Shown here: positions 17,604 to 26,469 of the stretch, piece after piece
Layout of the letters: each line of letters begins with the position of its first letter
Position numbering within the stretch: the stretch's first letter is position 1
NCBI RefSeq assembly: GCF_012103215.1
Contig: NZ_JAAVNE010000021.1
Coordinates: 1 to 64,000 of the forward strand
DNA from: Falsiroseomonas selenitidurans
Lineage (GTDB): Bacteria > Pseudomonadota > Alphaproteobacteria > Acetobacterales > Acetobacteraceae
Direction of reading: 5' to 3'
Length of the DNA: 64,000 nt
The notes under the pieces: generated by a model
What the model was told of the DNA's origin: nothing
What the model saw: only the letters and a program-made list of their open reading frames with translations
The model's database searches: none
Made by a program: the position numbers and the translations under genes

Positions 17604-18029
17604 TCAATCCACGAACAGGTGCATCTCCCGCGGCAGGTGCCGGGGGGCGCCGCCATCCTGCAGCCGGCCCAGCGCCTCCAGCGCCCTTGGCACCTCATCC
17701 GGCTGATAGGGCTTGGTGAGGCAGCCGCGGGCGCCGGTGTCCTCCATCTCCTGCCGCCAGGCGAGGCCATGGCCGGTGGCATAGAGCACCTGCACGCCCA
17801 CCGCCGCCAGCGCCCGCCCCACCTTCAGCCCGCTGCCGCCCTGGCCGAGATGCAGATCCACCACGGCGAAATCCGGCGCATGCCGCGCCGCCAGTTCCAG
17901 CGCCGCGCCTTCCGTGGCAGCGGTGCCGCAGACCCGAAAACCATGGTCCTGCAAGGCTTCCTCGGCCGCCAGGGCGACCAGATCCTCATCCTCCACCAGC
18001 AGGACGCTGCGTGGCCGGCCGGCTTGCAT
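17604..18029 (-). CDS. Single-domain response regulator
   Basis: 141 residues from ATG 18029 with GGAGGGAG upstream; a TTG at 18059 adds ten residues. Receiver domain only: acidic pair in 'VEDED', phosphoacceptor Asp58 in 'FAVVDLHLG', Thr85 in 'LYATGH' and Lys106 in 'CLTKPYQP'. No output domain is present, so it works like CheY-type or phosphorelay proteins. No histidine kinase is adjacent. Its start lies 44 bases inside the 3' end of the upstream LysR gene, so the two are likely co-transcribed. Confidence 0.88.
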   Translation of the reverse strand: MQAGRPRSVLLVEDEDLVALAAEEALQDHGFRVCGTAATEGAALELAARHAPDFAVVDLHLGQGGSGLKVGRALAAVGVQVLYATGHGLAWRQEMEDTGARGCLTKPYQPDEVPRALEALGRLQDGGAPRHLPREMHLFVD

Positions 18030-18969
18030 CCTCGCTCCCTCCGCGTGACGTTGGCTCAACGGCGGGCGGGGCAGATGGTTGCGTGGCCAGCGCGCCGTGC
18101 AGCCAGGTGCAGAAGGCCTGAACGGTGGACCGGCGGGCGGCCATTTCCGTCATCACCAGATGGTAGCCGGTGCCATCGTCCAGCACCTGGCGGAAGGGCC
18201 GCACCAGGCGGCCGGCAGCGATCGCATCGGCCACCAGCACGCCCCAGCCCACCGCCAGGCCCTGGCCGGCCTCGGCGGCGGCCAGCGTCAGGGCGGTCTC
18301 GTCGAAGCGTGGGCCGGGGCTGGCCAGCGCCGGGTCGAGCCCGGCGGCCAGCAGCCAGTCGCGCCAATGCGGGCGTTCGGCGTAGTGCAGCAGCGGCCCG
18401 CGGCGGATGGCGTCCTCGGCCGGCAAGTCCACCGCCGCATGGGTGGGGGCGCAGACGGGGAACAGCACCTCCCGCGTCAGCGGGCGCACCACATGGCCCG
18501 GCCAGTCGCCATTGCCGGCGCGGATGGCGACATCCACATCGGCGCCGTGCAGCTGCGCGAAATAGCGATGCGTCTCCAGACGCATGGCGATCCAGGGGTG
18601 TTCCCGCGCGAAGCCGGCGATGCGGGGCGCCAGCACGCGCATGGCGAAGGTGCGGGCGGCATTCACCACCAGGGTGGTGCGGCTGCGCGGCTGGCCGATG
18701 CGGAACAGCCCGGCCTCCAGCTGTTCCAGGCCACGCCGGACGTAGTCCGCCAGCAGATCCCCGGCCTCGGTCAGCTTCAGGCCGCGCGGGCCGCGCAGGA
18801 ACAGGGTTTCCGCCAGCTGCGCTTCCAGGGATTTCACCTGGCGGCTGATGGCGCCCTGCGTCACGCCCAGCTCCTCCGCCGCGCGGGCCATGTTGAGGTG
18901 GCGGGCGGCGGCATCGAAGGCGCGCAGCGCCTGGAGGGGAAGGGCGGAGACGCCTTGAGGCAGGCTCAT
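17986..18969 (-). CDS. LysR-family regulator, GcvA-like
   Basis: 327 residues from ATG 18969. The N-terminal winged HTH is clear: 'LQALRAFDAAARHLNMARAAEELGVT' split by 'QGAISRQVKSLEAQL' and 'FLRGPRGLKLTEAG'. A type 2 periplasmic-binding-like effector domain follows ('AIRAGNGDWPG', 'GQGLAVGWGVLVAD'). The sequence style matches the GcvA branch. It is divergent from hyuB, 81 bases away, and probably controls that operon and itself. The last ~15 residues, encoded in the overlap with the response regulator, are low-complexity. Confidence 0.9.
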   Translation of the reverse strand: MSLPQGVSALPLQALRAFDAAARHLNMARAAEELGVTQGAISRQVKSLEAQLAETLFLRGPRGLKLTEAGDLLADYVRRGLEQLEAGLFRIGQPRSRTTLVVNAARTFAMRVLAPRIAGFAREHPWIAMRLETHRYFAQLHGADVDVAIRAGNGDWPGHVVRPLTREVLFPVCAPTHAAVDLPAEDAIRRGPLLHYAERPHWRDWLLAAGLDPALASPGPRFDETALTLAAAEAGQGLAVGWGVLVADAIAAGRLVRPFRQVLDDGTGYHLVMTEMAARRSTVQAFCTWLHGALATQPSAPPAVEPTSRGGSEDASRPATQRPAGGG

Positions 18970-19050
18970 GGCGCGGCAGCCTAAAGGGTCGCTACCCGGG
19001 CTGCCAAGCGGAGGCCAGACTGGCTGACCTGCCGGAGATTGCGCATCAAG

Positions 19051-20688
19051 ATGCATTTCGACCCCGTCACCCTGCAGATCCTCTGGAGCCGGCTGATCTC
19101 CATCGCCGATGAGGCGGCGGCCGCGCTGCTGCGCACCTCCTTCTCCACCATCGTCCGCGAATCCAACGATTTCGCGACCGTGCTGATGGATGCGGAGGGC
19201 AACAGCCTGGCGGAGAATTCCATCGGCATCCCGAGTTTTGTCGGCCTGCTGCCGCGCACCCTGAAGCACATGCTGGCGGAATATCCGCTGGAGGAGCTGC
19301 GGCCGGGCGATGTGCTGATGACCAACGATCCCTGGATGGGGACGGGGCATCTGCTGGACATCACCACGGCGATGCCGGTGTTCCATGGCGGCAGGCTGGT
19401 GGCCTTCGCCGGCGCCACCTCGCACATGCCGGATATCGGCGGCACGCTGTGGTCGGCCGATTGCACGGAGGTTTTCGAGGAAGGCCTGCGGATTCCGCCG
19501 ACGAAGTTCCTCGTGGAAGGCCGCGAGAACCGGGAGGTGGTGCGCTTCATCCGCGGCAATGTCCGCGTGCCGGACCAGGTGATGGGCGACATCCAGGCGC
19601 AGATCACGGCGATTTCCGTCTGCGCGCGGCGGGTGGTGGAATTCCTGGCCGATACCGGCCTGGCCGACCTCACCGCGCTCTCCGCCACGCTGCAGGCGCG
19701 CGCCGATGGCGCCATGCGCCAGGCGATCGCGGCGCTGCCCGATGGCACCTGGCATGGCACGGTCTTCGCGGATGGCTACGAGGAAGCCGAGACGCGCATC
19801 CAATGCGCGCTGACCATCGCGGGCGACAGCCTCAGCGTGGACTACGCAGGCACCTCGCCGCAGATCGCGCGCGGGCTGAACAGCGTGATGAACTACACCT
19901 ACGCCTACACGGTGTACCCGCTGAAATGCGCGCTGGACCCGCTGACCCCGCGCAACGAGGGCAGCTACCGCGCCATCGGCGTGACGGCGCCGGAGGGCAG
20001 CATTCTCAATCCGCGCTGGCCGGCGGCGGTGAATGCGCGGCATCTGACGGGGCTGTTCCTCTCGGGTGCCTTGTACAAATGCCTGGCGCAGATCGCGCCG
20101 GGGCTGGTGGTGGCGGACAGCGCCTCCCCGGCGCCGCGGCCGGTCTATACGGGGCAGGATGACCGTGGCGACCGCTTCAGCCAGGTGCTGTTCGGCAGCG
20201 GCGGCATGGGCGCGACCCAGGCGCGCGACGGGCTGAACACCACGGCCTTCCCGACCAATTCGGGCTCCGGCTCCATCGAGGCTTTCGAGGCCTCCGCGCC
20301 GATCCTGGTCTGGCGCAAGGACCTGCTGCCGGATAGCGGCGGGCCCGGTCAGTTCCGCGGCGGGTTGGGCCAGGAGATCGAGCTGGAGGTGATGACGGAC
20401 CAGCCGGTGCGCCTGTCGCTGATCTCGGACCGCATGAAGCATCCGGCGGGTGGGCTGGATGGCGCGGGGGCGGGGGCGCCGGCGCTGGTGCAGCTGCAGG
20501 ATGGCCGCAAGCCGCATCCGAAGTCGCGCACCATGCTGGCGCCGGGGGATCGGCTGACCATGCATCTCGGCGGGGGCGGCGGCTATGGCGACCCGGCGGC
20601 GCGCGATCCGGCGGCGGTGCAGCGCGACATCGCGGATGGCTACGTCACGCCCGAAGGGGCGCAACGCGACTATGGGGTGACGCCATGA
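19051..20688 (+). CDS. hyuB: Hydantoinase B/oxoprolinase family subunit
   Basis: 545 residues from ATG 19051; a TTG four codons earlier is an alternative. 'FDPVTLQILWSRLISIADEAA' opens the HyuB domain (only part quoted: 'LQILWSRLISIADE'), followed by 'NDPWMGTGHLLDIT', 'SHMPDIGG' and the C-terminal 'GGGGGYGDPAARDP' Gly-rich end. With HyuA it forms an ATP-dependent cyclic amide hydrolase (hydantoin, 5-oxoproline) or a related carboxylase. Substrate not deducible. Its stop overlaps the hyuA start by four bases (ATGA). Confidence 0.9.
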   Translation: MHFDPVTLQILWSRLISIADEAAAALLRTSFSTIVRESNDFATVLMDAEGNSLAENSIGIPSFVGLLPRTLKHMLAEYPLEELRPGDVLMTNDPWMGTGHLLDITTAMPVFHGGRLVAFAGATSHMPDIGGTLWSADCTEVFEEGLRIPPTKFLVEGRENREVVRFIRGNVRVPDQVMGDIQAQITAISVCARRVVEFLADTGLADLTALSATLQARADGAMRQAIAALPDGTWHGTVFADGYEEAETRIQCALTIAGDSLSVDYAGTSPQIARGLNSVMNYTYAYTVYPLKCALDPLTPRNEGSYRAIGVTAPEGSILNPRWPAAVNARHLTGLFLSGALYKCLAQIAPGLVVADSASPAPRPVYTGQDDRGDRFSQVLFGSGGMGATQARDGLNTTAFPTNSGSGSIEAFEASAPILVWRKDLLPDSGGPGQFRGGLGQEIELEVMTDQPVRLSLISDRMKHPAGGLDGAGAGAPALVQLQDGRKPHPKSRTMLAPGDRLTMHLGGGGGYGDPAARDPAAVQRDIADGYVTPEGAQRDYGVTP

Positions 20689-22763
20689 AGCCCCTTCGCA
20701 TCGGCGTAGACGTCGGCGGCACCTTCACCGATTTCGTGCTGGTGGATGACGCGACCGGCCGCGTGCTGACCGGAAAGCGGCTGACCACGCCGGATGATCC
20801 CGGCCGCGCCATCCTCGACGGCATATCCCGCATTCTGTCCGAGGCGGGTGCGGCCATCGGCGATGTGCGCCAGGTGGTGCATGGCACGACGCTGGTGACA
20901 AACACGGTGATCGAGCGCAAGGGCGCGCGCATCGGCCTGATCACCACGCGCGGCTTCCGCGACAGCCTCGAGATGGGGCGGGAGATGCGCTACGACCTCT
21001 ACGACCTGTTCCTCGACAAGCCGGAGCCGCTGGTGCCGCGCCCGCGCCGCCATGCGGTGACGCAGCGGCACGATGCGCGGGGCCGCGAGCTGGTGGCGCT
21101 TGTCGAATCCGAGGTGCGCGACGCCGCGCGCGCCCTGCGTGCGGATGCGGTGGAGGCGGTGGCGGTGTGCCTGCTGCACAGCTACCTCGACCCCGCGCAT
21201 GAACGCCGTATCGGCGCCATCCTGGCGGAGGAATTGCCGGGCGTGCCCGTCACGCTCTCCTCCGACGTGGCGCCGGAGATCCGCGAATATGAGCGCGCGA
21301 ATACCGCCTGCGTGAATGCCTATGTGCTGCCGCTGATGGACCGCTACCTGGCGAGCCTCGAGGCGGAGCTGCAGCGGCGCGGGCTGGGTGGGAAGCTGCA
21401 TCTGATGCTCTCCGCGGGCGGCATCGCCTCCGTGGGTTACGCGCGCGCCAACCCCGTGCAATTGATCGAGAGCGGGCCGGCGGCCGGCGCCACCGCCGCG
21501 ATGCATTACGGCCGCATCGCCGGCGTGTCGGACATGATCTCCTTCGACATGGGCGGCACCACCGCCAAGATGTGCCTGATCGAGAAGGGGGAGGCGGAGC
21601 ATGCCTCGACCTTCGAGGCGGCGCGGGTGCGGCGCTTCCGCAAGGGGTCGGGGCTGCCGCTGAAGGTGCCGGTGATCGACCTGATCGAGATCGGCGCGGG
21701 CGGCGGGTCCATCGCGCATGTCAATGCGATGGGGCTGCTGAATGTCGGCCCGGAATCGGCGGGCTCCGTGCCCGGGCCGGTCTGCTACGGGCGCGGCGGC
21801 ACGCGGCCCACGGTGACGGATGCGGACCTGCTGCTGGGCTATCTCTCGCCCGAGTATTTCCTGGGCGGCGAGATGGCGCTGGACCGCGCGGCGGTGGAAG
21901 GCGCGATGCAGGCGCATCTGGGCGAGAAGCTGGGCATGACGGCGCTGCAGGTCGCCGCCGGCATCCACAGCATCGTCAACGAGAACATGGCCGCCGCGAC
22001 GCGCATGTATGTGGCAGAGAAGGGCCGTGATCCGCGCCGCTACGCCATGCTCGCCTTCGGCGGCGCGGGGCCTGTGCATGCCTATGGCCTGGCGAAACTG
22101 CTGAAGCTGTCCCGCATCATCGTGCCGCAGGGGGCGGGCGTTGCCTCCGCGCTGGGCTTTCTCGTCGCCGCCCCGGCCATCGACCTGGTGCGCTCCGGCG
22201 TGCAGCGGTTGACGGCGGTGGATTGGGACGGCGTGGCCGCGAAATTCGCGGCGATGGAGGCGGAGGCAAAGGCGATGCTGCTGGATGCCGGCGCGGCACC
22301 CGGCGACGTGCAGTTCCGCCGCAGCGCGGATATGCGCTACGCCGGCCAGGGCTTCGACATCAGCGTGCCGATCCCGGACGTCGCCGATGCCGCGGCGGTG
22401 GAAGACGCCTTCCGCGAAACCTACTTCCAGCTCTTCGACCGCCGAATCACCGGCGTGGCGATGGAGGTGCTCTCCTGGCGCCTGCATGCCAGCGCCAGCC
22501 GGCCGGAGGTGCCGCACAGCTTCACCCCGCCGCCCGGCGAAGGCCCTGCGCTGAAGGGCCACCGCGACGTCTGGTTCGCCTCCACGGGCCTCGCCCCCTG
22601 CGCCGTCTATGACCGCTACCGCCTGCCCGTGGGCCAGCGCATCGCCGGCCCCGCGGTGGTGGAGGAACGCGAATCCACCGTCGTCATCGGCCCCGACGCC
22701 CACATCACCCGCGACATCCACGGCAATCTGCTGATCGACATAACTGAGGAGACAACCCCATGA
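20685..22763 (+). CDS. hyuA: Hydantoinase A/oxoprolinase family subunit
   Basis: 692 residues. 'MKPLRIGVDVGGTFTDFVLV' starts with the ASKHA-type phosphate loop. Later motifs are 'VVHGTTLVTNTVIERKGA', 'SSDVAPEIREYERANTACVNA', 'FDMGGTTAKMCLI' and 'AFGGAGPVHAYGLAKLL', all hallmarks of HyuA. It provides the ATP-binding, phosphorylating half of the HyuAB enzyme. It is joined to hyuB and to the aminotransferase gene by ATGA overlaps, so the four genes should be made in fixed ratio. Confidence 0.92.
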   Translation: MKPLRIGVDVGGTFTDFVLVDDATGRVLTGKRLTTPDDPGRAILDGISRILSEAGAAIGDVRQVVHGTTLVTNTVIERKGARIGLITTRGFRDSLEMGREMRYDLYDLFLDKPEPLVPRPRRHAVTQRHDARGRELVALVESEVRDAARALRADAVEAVAVCLLHSYLDPAHERRIGAILAEELPGVPVTLSSDVAPEIREYERANTACVNAYVLPLMDRYLASLEAELQRRGLGGKLHLMLSAGGIASVGYARANPVQLIESGPAAGATAAMHYGRIAGVSDMISFDMGGTTAKMCLIEKGEAEHASTFEAARVRRFRKGSGLPLKVPVIDLIEIGAGGGSIAHVNAMGLLNVGPESAGSVPGPVCYGRGGTRPTVTDADLLLGYLSPEYFLGGEMALDRAAVEGAMQAHLGEKLGMTALQVAAGIHSIVNENMAAATRMYVAEKGRDPRRYAMLAFGGAGPVHAYGLAKLLKLSRIIVPQGAGVASALGFLVAAPAIDLVRSGVQRLTAVDWDGVAAKFAAMEAEAKAMLLDAGAAPGDVQFRRSADMRYAGQGFDISVPIPDVADAAAVEDAFRETYFQLFDRRITGVAMEVLSWRLHASASRPEVPHSFTPPPGEGPALKGHRDVWFASTGLAPCAVYDRYRLPVGQRIAGPAVVEERESTVVIGPDAHITRDIHGNLLIDITEETTP

Positions 22764-23716
22764 GCAAGACGGCGGACTACGCCTGGCTCGACGGCAAGCT
22801 GGTGCCCTGGGCCAATGCCACCATGCACATCTCCACCGAATGCGTCCTGCGCGGGGAGAATGTGTTCGAGGGCATCCGCGCCTATTGGAACGAGGAACAG
22901 CAGGAGCTTTTCACGTTTCGCCACGCCGACCACATCGCGCGGCTGCGCCAGGGGGCGCGAATCATGCGCATGGCGATTCCGTATTCGGATGCGGAGATCG
23001 AGGCGGCGAGCCTGGAGCTGATCCGCGCCTGCAACTACCGGGAGACGATCCACTACCGCCCCGTGGTCTATTTCGCGGAAGGCGAGCTGACGCATTACCT
23101 GCCGAGCGAAATCCGAACCGGCTTCTTCATCCTGGCCTTCGCCATGCCGTCGAAGACGGTGCAGGAGACCGGCGTGAAGAGCGCCATCAGCACCTGGCGC
23201 CGCAACAGCGACCTGGCCTCGCCATCCCGCATCAAGTCCGGCGCGAACTATCACAACTCGCGGCTTGCCTATATCGAGGCGCGGATGAACGGCATGGGGC
23301 CGCCGGTGATGCTGAACGCCGCCGGCAAGGTGGCGGAAGGCCCCGGCGCCTGCGTGATGATCCTGCGCCACGGCAAGCTGATCACGCCGCCGGTCACCGC
23401 CGACATCCTCGAATCCATCACGCGCGAAACGCTGATGGAGCTGGCGCGCAACGAGCTGGGCCTGGAGGTGGTGGAGCGCGATGTCGATCGCTCCGAGCTC
23501 TATGTCGCCGACGAGGCCTTCTTCTGCGGCAGCGGCGCGGAGGTGCTGCCGATGGTCTCGATCGACCATTACGAGATCGGCGACGGCACGCCGGGCGAGG
23601 TCACCCGCAAGCTGCAGGGCCTCTACAACGATGCGGTGCGCGGGCGGCTGGAGAAGTATCGCCACTGGCTCACGCCGGTCTGGCGCGGCAATGCGGTGAA
23701 GGATGCGGCGGCATGA
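22760..23716 (+). CDS. ilvE: Class IV aminotransferase, branched-chain type
   Basis: 318 residues. 'HISTECVLRGENVFEGIRAYW' begins with the fold type IV entry; PLP lysine is in 'SRIKSGANYHNSRLAYIEA', followed by 'GKVAEGPGACVMILRHGKL' and 'ITRETLMELA'. 'ADEAFFCGSGAEVLPMVSID' is typical of branched-chain aminotransferases. It moves the amino group between Leu/Ile/Val-type substrates and 2-oxoglutarate. Being inside the hyuBA operon (ATGA overlaps at both ends), it may act on a product of that pathway rather than in general biosynthesis. Confidence 0.85.
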   Translation: MSKTADYAWLDGKLVPWANATMHISTECVLRGENVFEGIRAYWNEEQQELFTFRHADHIARLRQGARIMRMAIPYSDAEIEAASLELIRACNYRETIHYRPVVYFAEGELTHYLPSEIRTGFFILAFAMPSKTVQETGVKSAISTWRRNSDLASPSRIKSGANYHNSRLAYIEARMNGMGPPVMLNAAGKVAEGPGACVMILRHGKLITPPVTADILESITRETLMELARNELGLEVVERDVDRSELYVADEAFFCGSGAEVLPMVSIDHYEIGDGTPGEVTRKLQGLYNDAVRGRLEKYRHWLTPVWRGNAVKDAAA

Positions 23717-25377
23717 CCCGCAGCGTCGGAAGGCTGGTGGCGGAAAGCCTCGCCGCGCAGGGCGCGGACCTGCTGTTCTGCGTGCCGGGGGAAAGCTTCC
23801 TCGGGCTGACGGATGCGCTGGGCGATGTGCCGGCGCTGAAGCTTGTGGTCTGCCGGCACGAGGGCGGCGCCGCCTACATGGCCGCGGCGGATGGCCGCAT
23901 GCGGACCGGGCGCGCGGGGGTGTGCATGGTCTCCCGCGGCCCCGGCGTGTCCAACGCCATGATCGGCCTGCACACGGCCTTCCACGACGCCATCCCGATG
24001 GTGCTGCTGATCGGCCAGGTGGAACGCCGCGACCGCGGCCGCGGCGCCCTGCAGGAGCAGGTCTACGAAAAATACCTGGCGGATACGGTGAAGGCGGTGA
24101 TCCCGGTGGACATGCCGCACCAGGCCAGCGAGGCCATCGCGCGCGCCTTCCACCTCGCCGAATCCGGCACGCCCGGCCCGGTCGCCGTGGTGCTGCCGGA
24201 GGATGTGCTGGACGAGGATGCCACCGGCATCGCTCTGGCGAAGCCGCGCCCGCGCGCCGTGCCCGGCCCGGCGCCGGCGCAGGTGGAGGACCTGGCCCGG
24301 CGCCTGGCCAGCGCGCAGCGCCCTGTGGTGCTGGTGGGCGGCGCCATGGATGGCCCGCCACAGGGGCTGGCCGACCTCCGGCGCCTGGCGGAGGAATGGT
24401 CGCTGCCCGTGGCGCCCACCCATCGCCGCCCGCACCTGTTCGACAGCCACCACCCCAACTACGCCGGCTACATCGGCAACCGCGTGCAGCCGACGCTGAT
24501 GTCGGCCCTGCGGGAGGCCGATCTGCTGGTGGCGCTGGGGGAACGGATGACCGATGTGGTCAGCCAATCCTACACCTGGCCCAGCGCGCCGGACCCGCAG
24601 ATGCCGCTGGTGCATGTCTGGCCGGACCCGTCGGAGCTCAACCGCGTGTTCCGCGCCGATCTGCCCATGGCCTGCGACCCGGCCCAGCTGGTGGCCGCCC
24701 TGCTGGCGCGCAAGCCGCCGCCCAACCCCGCCGGGCGCGCCGGCTGGATCGCCCGGCTGCACGGGCTGCACCGGGACCTGACGGCCCCCCGCTGGGACCC
24801 GGCGCCGGATGGGGTGAATTTCTCCGCCGTCTGCATCGGCGTGGCGGAACGCCTGGCAGCGGATGCGGTGCTGACCACGGATGCCGGCAATTTCACCAGC
24901 TTCGTGCACCGGCACATTCCCTTCCGGCCGGGCCAGATCTTCCTGGGCTCCGCCGTGGGCGGCATGGGGGCGGGGATGCCGATGGCGGTGGCCGCCAGCA
25001 TCCGCCATCCGGGGCGGCAGGTGATCGCCGTGGTCGGCGATGGCGGCGCGCTGATGACGGGCAACGAGCTCGCCACCGCCATGCGCCACGGCGCCGCGCC
25101 GGTGCTGCTGGTCTCGGACAACCGGACCTATGGCTCGATCGGCATGCACCATGCCAACCGTTACCCCGGCCGCAACTATGCCGATGCGGCGGATCTGGTG
25201 AACCCGGATTTCGCGGCCTGGGGCCGGGCCTTCGGGGCCGAGGGCTTCACCATCCGCAGCGAGGCGGACATCGCGCCGGTGCTGGATGCGGCGCTGGCGC
25301 CGCGGCAGGTGCCGGCGGTGGTGCATGTGCACGCCTCCGCCCTGCAGGTCACGGCCTGGCGGCGCCTGAAGGGGTAG
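23713..25377 (+). CDS. ThDP-dependent enzyme, acetolactate synthase-like
   Basis: 554 residues from ATG 23713 (ATGA overlap with the aminotransferase). All three domains of the POX/ALS family are present: N-terminal pyrimidine-binding domain with catalytic Glu50 in 'VVCRHEGGAAYMA', a central domain, and the C-terminal diphosphate motif 'VVGDGGALMTGNELATAMRH' near residue 440 ending in 'VSDNRTYGS'. It should decarboxylate a 2-oxo acid or form an acyloin. It lacks an adjacent regulatory subunit, so a catabolic role is more likely than valine synthesis. Its 3' end overlaps the convergent candidate immunity gene by 29 bases. Confidence 0.87.
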   Translation: MTRSVGRLVAESLAAQGADLLFCVPGESFLGLTDALGDVPALKLVVCRHEGGAAYMAAADGRMRTGRAGVCMVSRGPGVSNAMIGLHTAFHDAIPMVLLIGQVERRDRGRGALQEQVYEKYLADTVKAVIPVDMPHQASEAIARAFHLAESGTPGPVAVVLPEDVLDEDATGIALAKPRPRAVPGPAPAQVEDLARRLASAQRPVVLVGGAMDGPPQGLADLRRLAEEWSLPVAPTHRRPHLFDSHHPNYAGYIGNRVQPTLMSALREADLLVALGERMTDVVSQSYTWPSAPDPQMPLVHVWPDPSELNRVFRADLPMACDPAQLVAALLARKPPPNPAGRAGWIARLHGLHRDLTAPRWDPAPDGVNFSAVCIGVAERLAADAVLTTDAGNFTSFVHRHIPFRPGQIFLGSAVGGMGAGMPMAVAASIRHPGRQVIAVVGDGGALMTGNELATAMRHGAAPVLLVSDNRTYGSIGMHHANRYPGRNYADAADLVNPDFAAWGRAFGAEGFTIRSEADIAPVLDAALAPRQVPAVVHVHASALQVTAWRRLKG

Positions 25378-25828
25378 CGCCGCCACAGGGCAGCCCCGGC
25401 ACCGGGCGGCCGGCGGCGCGGATCGCGCCATCCTGCCAGGTCACCGGTCCGCTCATCGGCGCGCTGGCGTGGCGGATGGTGCAGGAGTCAAGGTCCAGGG
25501 TCAGGATGCGCAGGGTGCTGCCGCTGAAGCTCGGCAACACCAGCAGCGCGCCCGTGAAGGCCGCCAGCGGGGCCAGCAGCAGGCTTTGCGGGTCGATCCG
25601 GCAGGCTGGCCCGGCGTTCGGCCCGGTGACGATGACCGGCCCCTCCCACACGGTCGGGGCGGTCGGCTGGTCGGGCTGGTCGAGCCGCACCCGATGGTCG
25701 CCCGCGGCGAAGGTGGAGGGGTCGGCGGTCGGGCGGATCGGCAGCGCTTGGCAGGCTTCGCTCCGTGCCTCGGCCGCCACGGCCAGCAGGCCTGCCAGCA
25801 GGATGGCCGGGACGACGGCCCGCAGCAT
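25349..25828 (-). CDS. Periplasmic protein, candidate Tai1-type immunity protein
   Basis: 159 residues from ATG 25828, which shares one base with the stop of the Tae1-like gene (TGATG). 'MLRAVVPAILLAGLLAVAAEA' (first 20 residues and on) is a signal peptide cleaved near 'AEARSEA', so the product is periplasmic. The mature part has three Cys residues in the pattern expected for disulfides ('EACQALP', 'GPACRID', 'DSCTIRH') and a fourth near the end, and is rich in beta-prone segments. I recognise no family. Position, size and export are as expected for the inhibitor that protects the cell from the upstream amidase; this is inference from context. Confidence 0.6.
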   Translation of the reverse strand: MLRAVVPAILLAGLLAVAAEARSEACQALPIRPTADPSTFAAGDHRVRLDQPDQPTAPTVWEGPVIVTGPNAGPACRIDPQSLLLAPLAAFTGALLVLPSFSGSTLRILTLDLDSCTIRHASAPMSGPVTWQDGAIRAAGRPVPGLPCGGATPSGAARP

Positions 25829-26325
25829 CAGCGAAATCCGATATTCGGCAGTTTCGGCGCACGCCAGCCGATGATCCGCATCGGCAGCCGGCCGGCGACC
25901 CCATCGGCGGCGAGCGCGATGGAGCGGTATTCCACCTTGTCGCGGTCGGTCGCGCCCCAGCTCCAGTTGATGGTGGTGTTCTTCTTGCCGACGCCGGCGA
26001 TGCTGCCCCAATAGGCGGTGGGGTATTTTCCGCGGTTGAGCGGGCCTGGAACGACGATGACCACATGGCCATTCGGCGTCGCCTCCAGCCCGCCGATGAC
26101 GAAATTCCCTGCCGTCGCCTTGGCGCAGGCATCCGCGCCATCGGTCACCTCGTGCCAGTTGGCACGCACATGCTGGATCATCGCATTGGCCTGGCCGGTC
26201 AGGCTCAGGCCGCAAACCCGGGCGACGGCGCGCACGAAGCCGCTGCAATCGGCCTTGTTCGCCTCCCATTCGGATTCGCAGGCCGCCAGGATGGTGGCGG
26301 CGTGCGTCGCAGCGGTGCCTGTCAT
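25828..26325 (-). CDS. Type VI secretion amidase effector, Tae1 (Tse1-like)
   Basis: 165 residues, like Pseudomonas Tse1 (154). From memory the two align end to end: 'ADCSGFVRAVARVCGL' with catalytic Cys27 against Tse1 'DNCSGFVQSVAAELGV'; 'ANAMIQHV' against 'ANAMVDGL'; 'GNFVIGGLEATPNGHVVIV' with His87 against 'GFLVIAGLKGRTYGHVAVV'; then 'GKYPTAYWGSIAGVG' and 'TDRDKVEYRSIAL'. Tae1 enzymes cut the D-Glu-mDAP bond of peptidoglycan after delivery into a rival's periplasm. No signal peptide is present, as expected for a T6SS cargo. No T6SS structural genes are in the window. Confidence 0.85.
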   Translation of the reverse strand: MTGTAATHAATILAACESEWEANKADCSGFVRAVARVCGLSLTGQANAMIQHVRANWHEVTDGADACAKATAGNFVIGGLEATPNGHVVIVVPGPLNRGKYPTAYWGSIAGVGKKNTTINWSWGATDRDKVEYRSIALAADGVAGRLPMRIIGWRAPKLPNIGFR

Positions 26326-26350
26326 GGCCGGCTGACCTTCTTTGGTGGGC

Positions 26351-26373
26351 GAATGGCTTCGGGAATGGCTTCG
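26351..26373 (-). repeat. Two tandem 12-base units upstream of the Tae1-like gene
   Basis: GAATGGCTTCG occurs at 26351-26361 and again at 26363-26373, period 12. It sits 26-48 bases upstream of the effector start, where a regulator could bind, but chance cannot be excluded. Confidence 0.35.
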
Positions 26374-26469
26374 CGGGACGATGGCGGAATGAACGCTTGA
26401 CGCTATGCCCTGGCAGATGCGCGATGCAAGGCCCTCACGCCGGCGGCCGGGCCCTGCGGCCGCCTCGGG

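Noticed and set aside
18970..20664. Long - strand extension of the LysR frame through hyuB
   Set aside because: The HTH begins at the ATG at 18969; everything upstream is antisense to hyuB and shows no domain.
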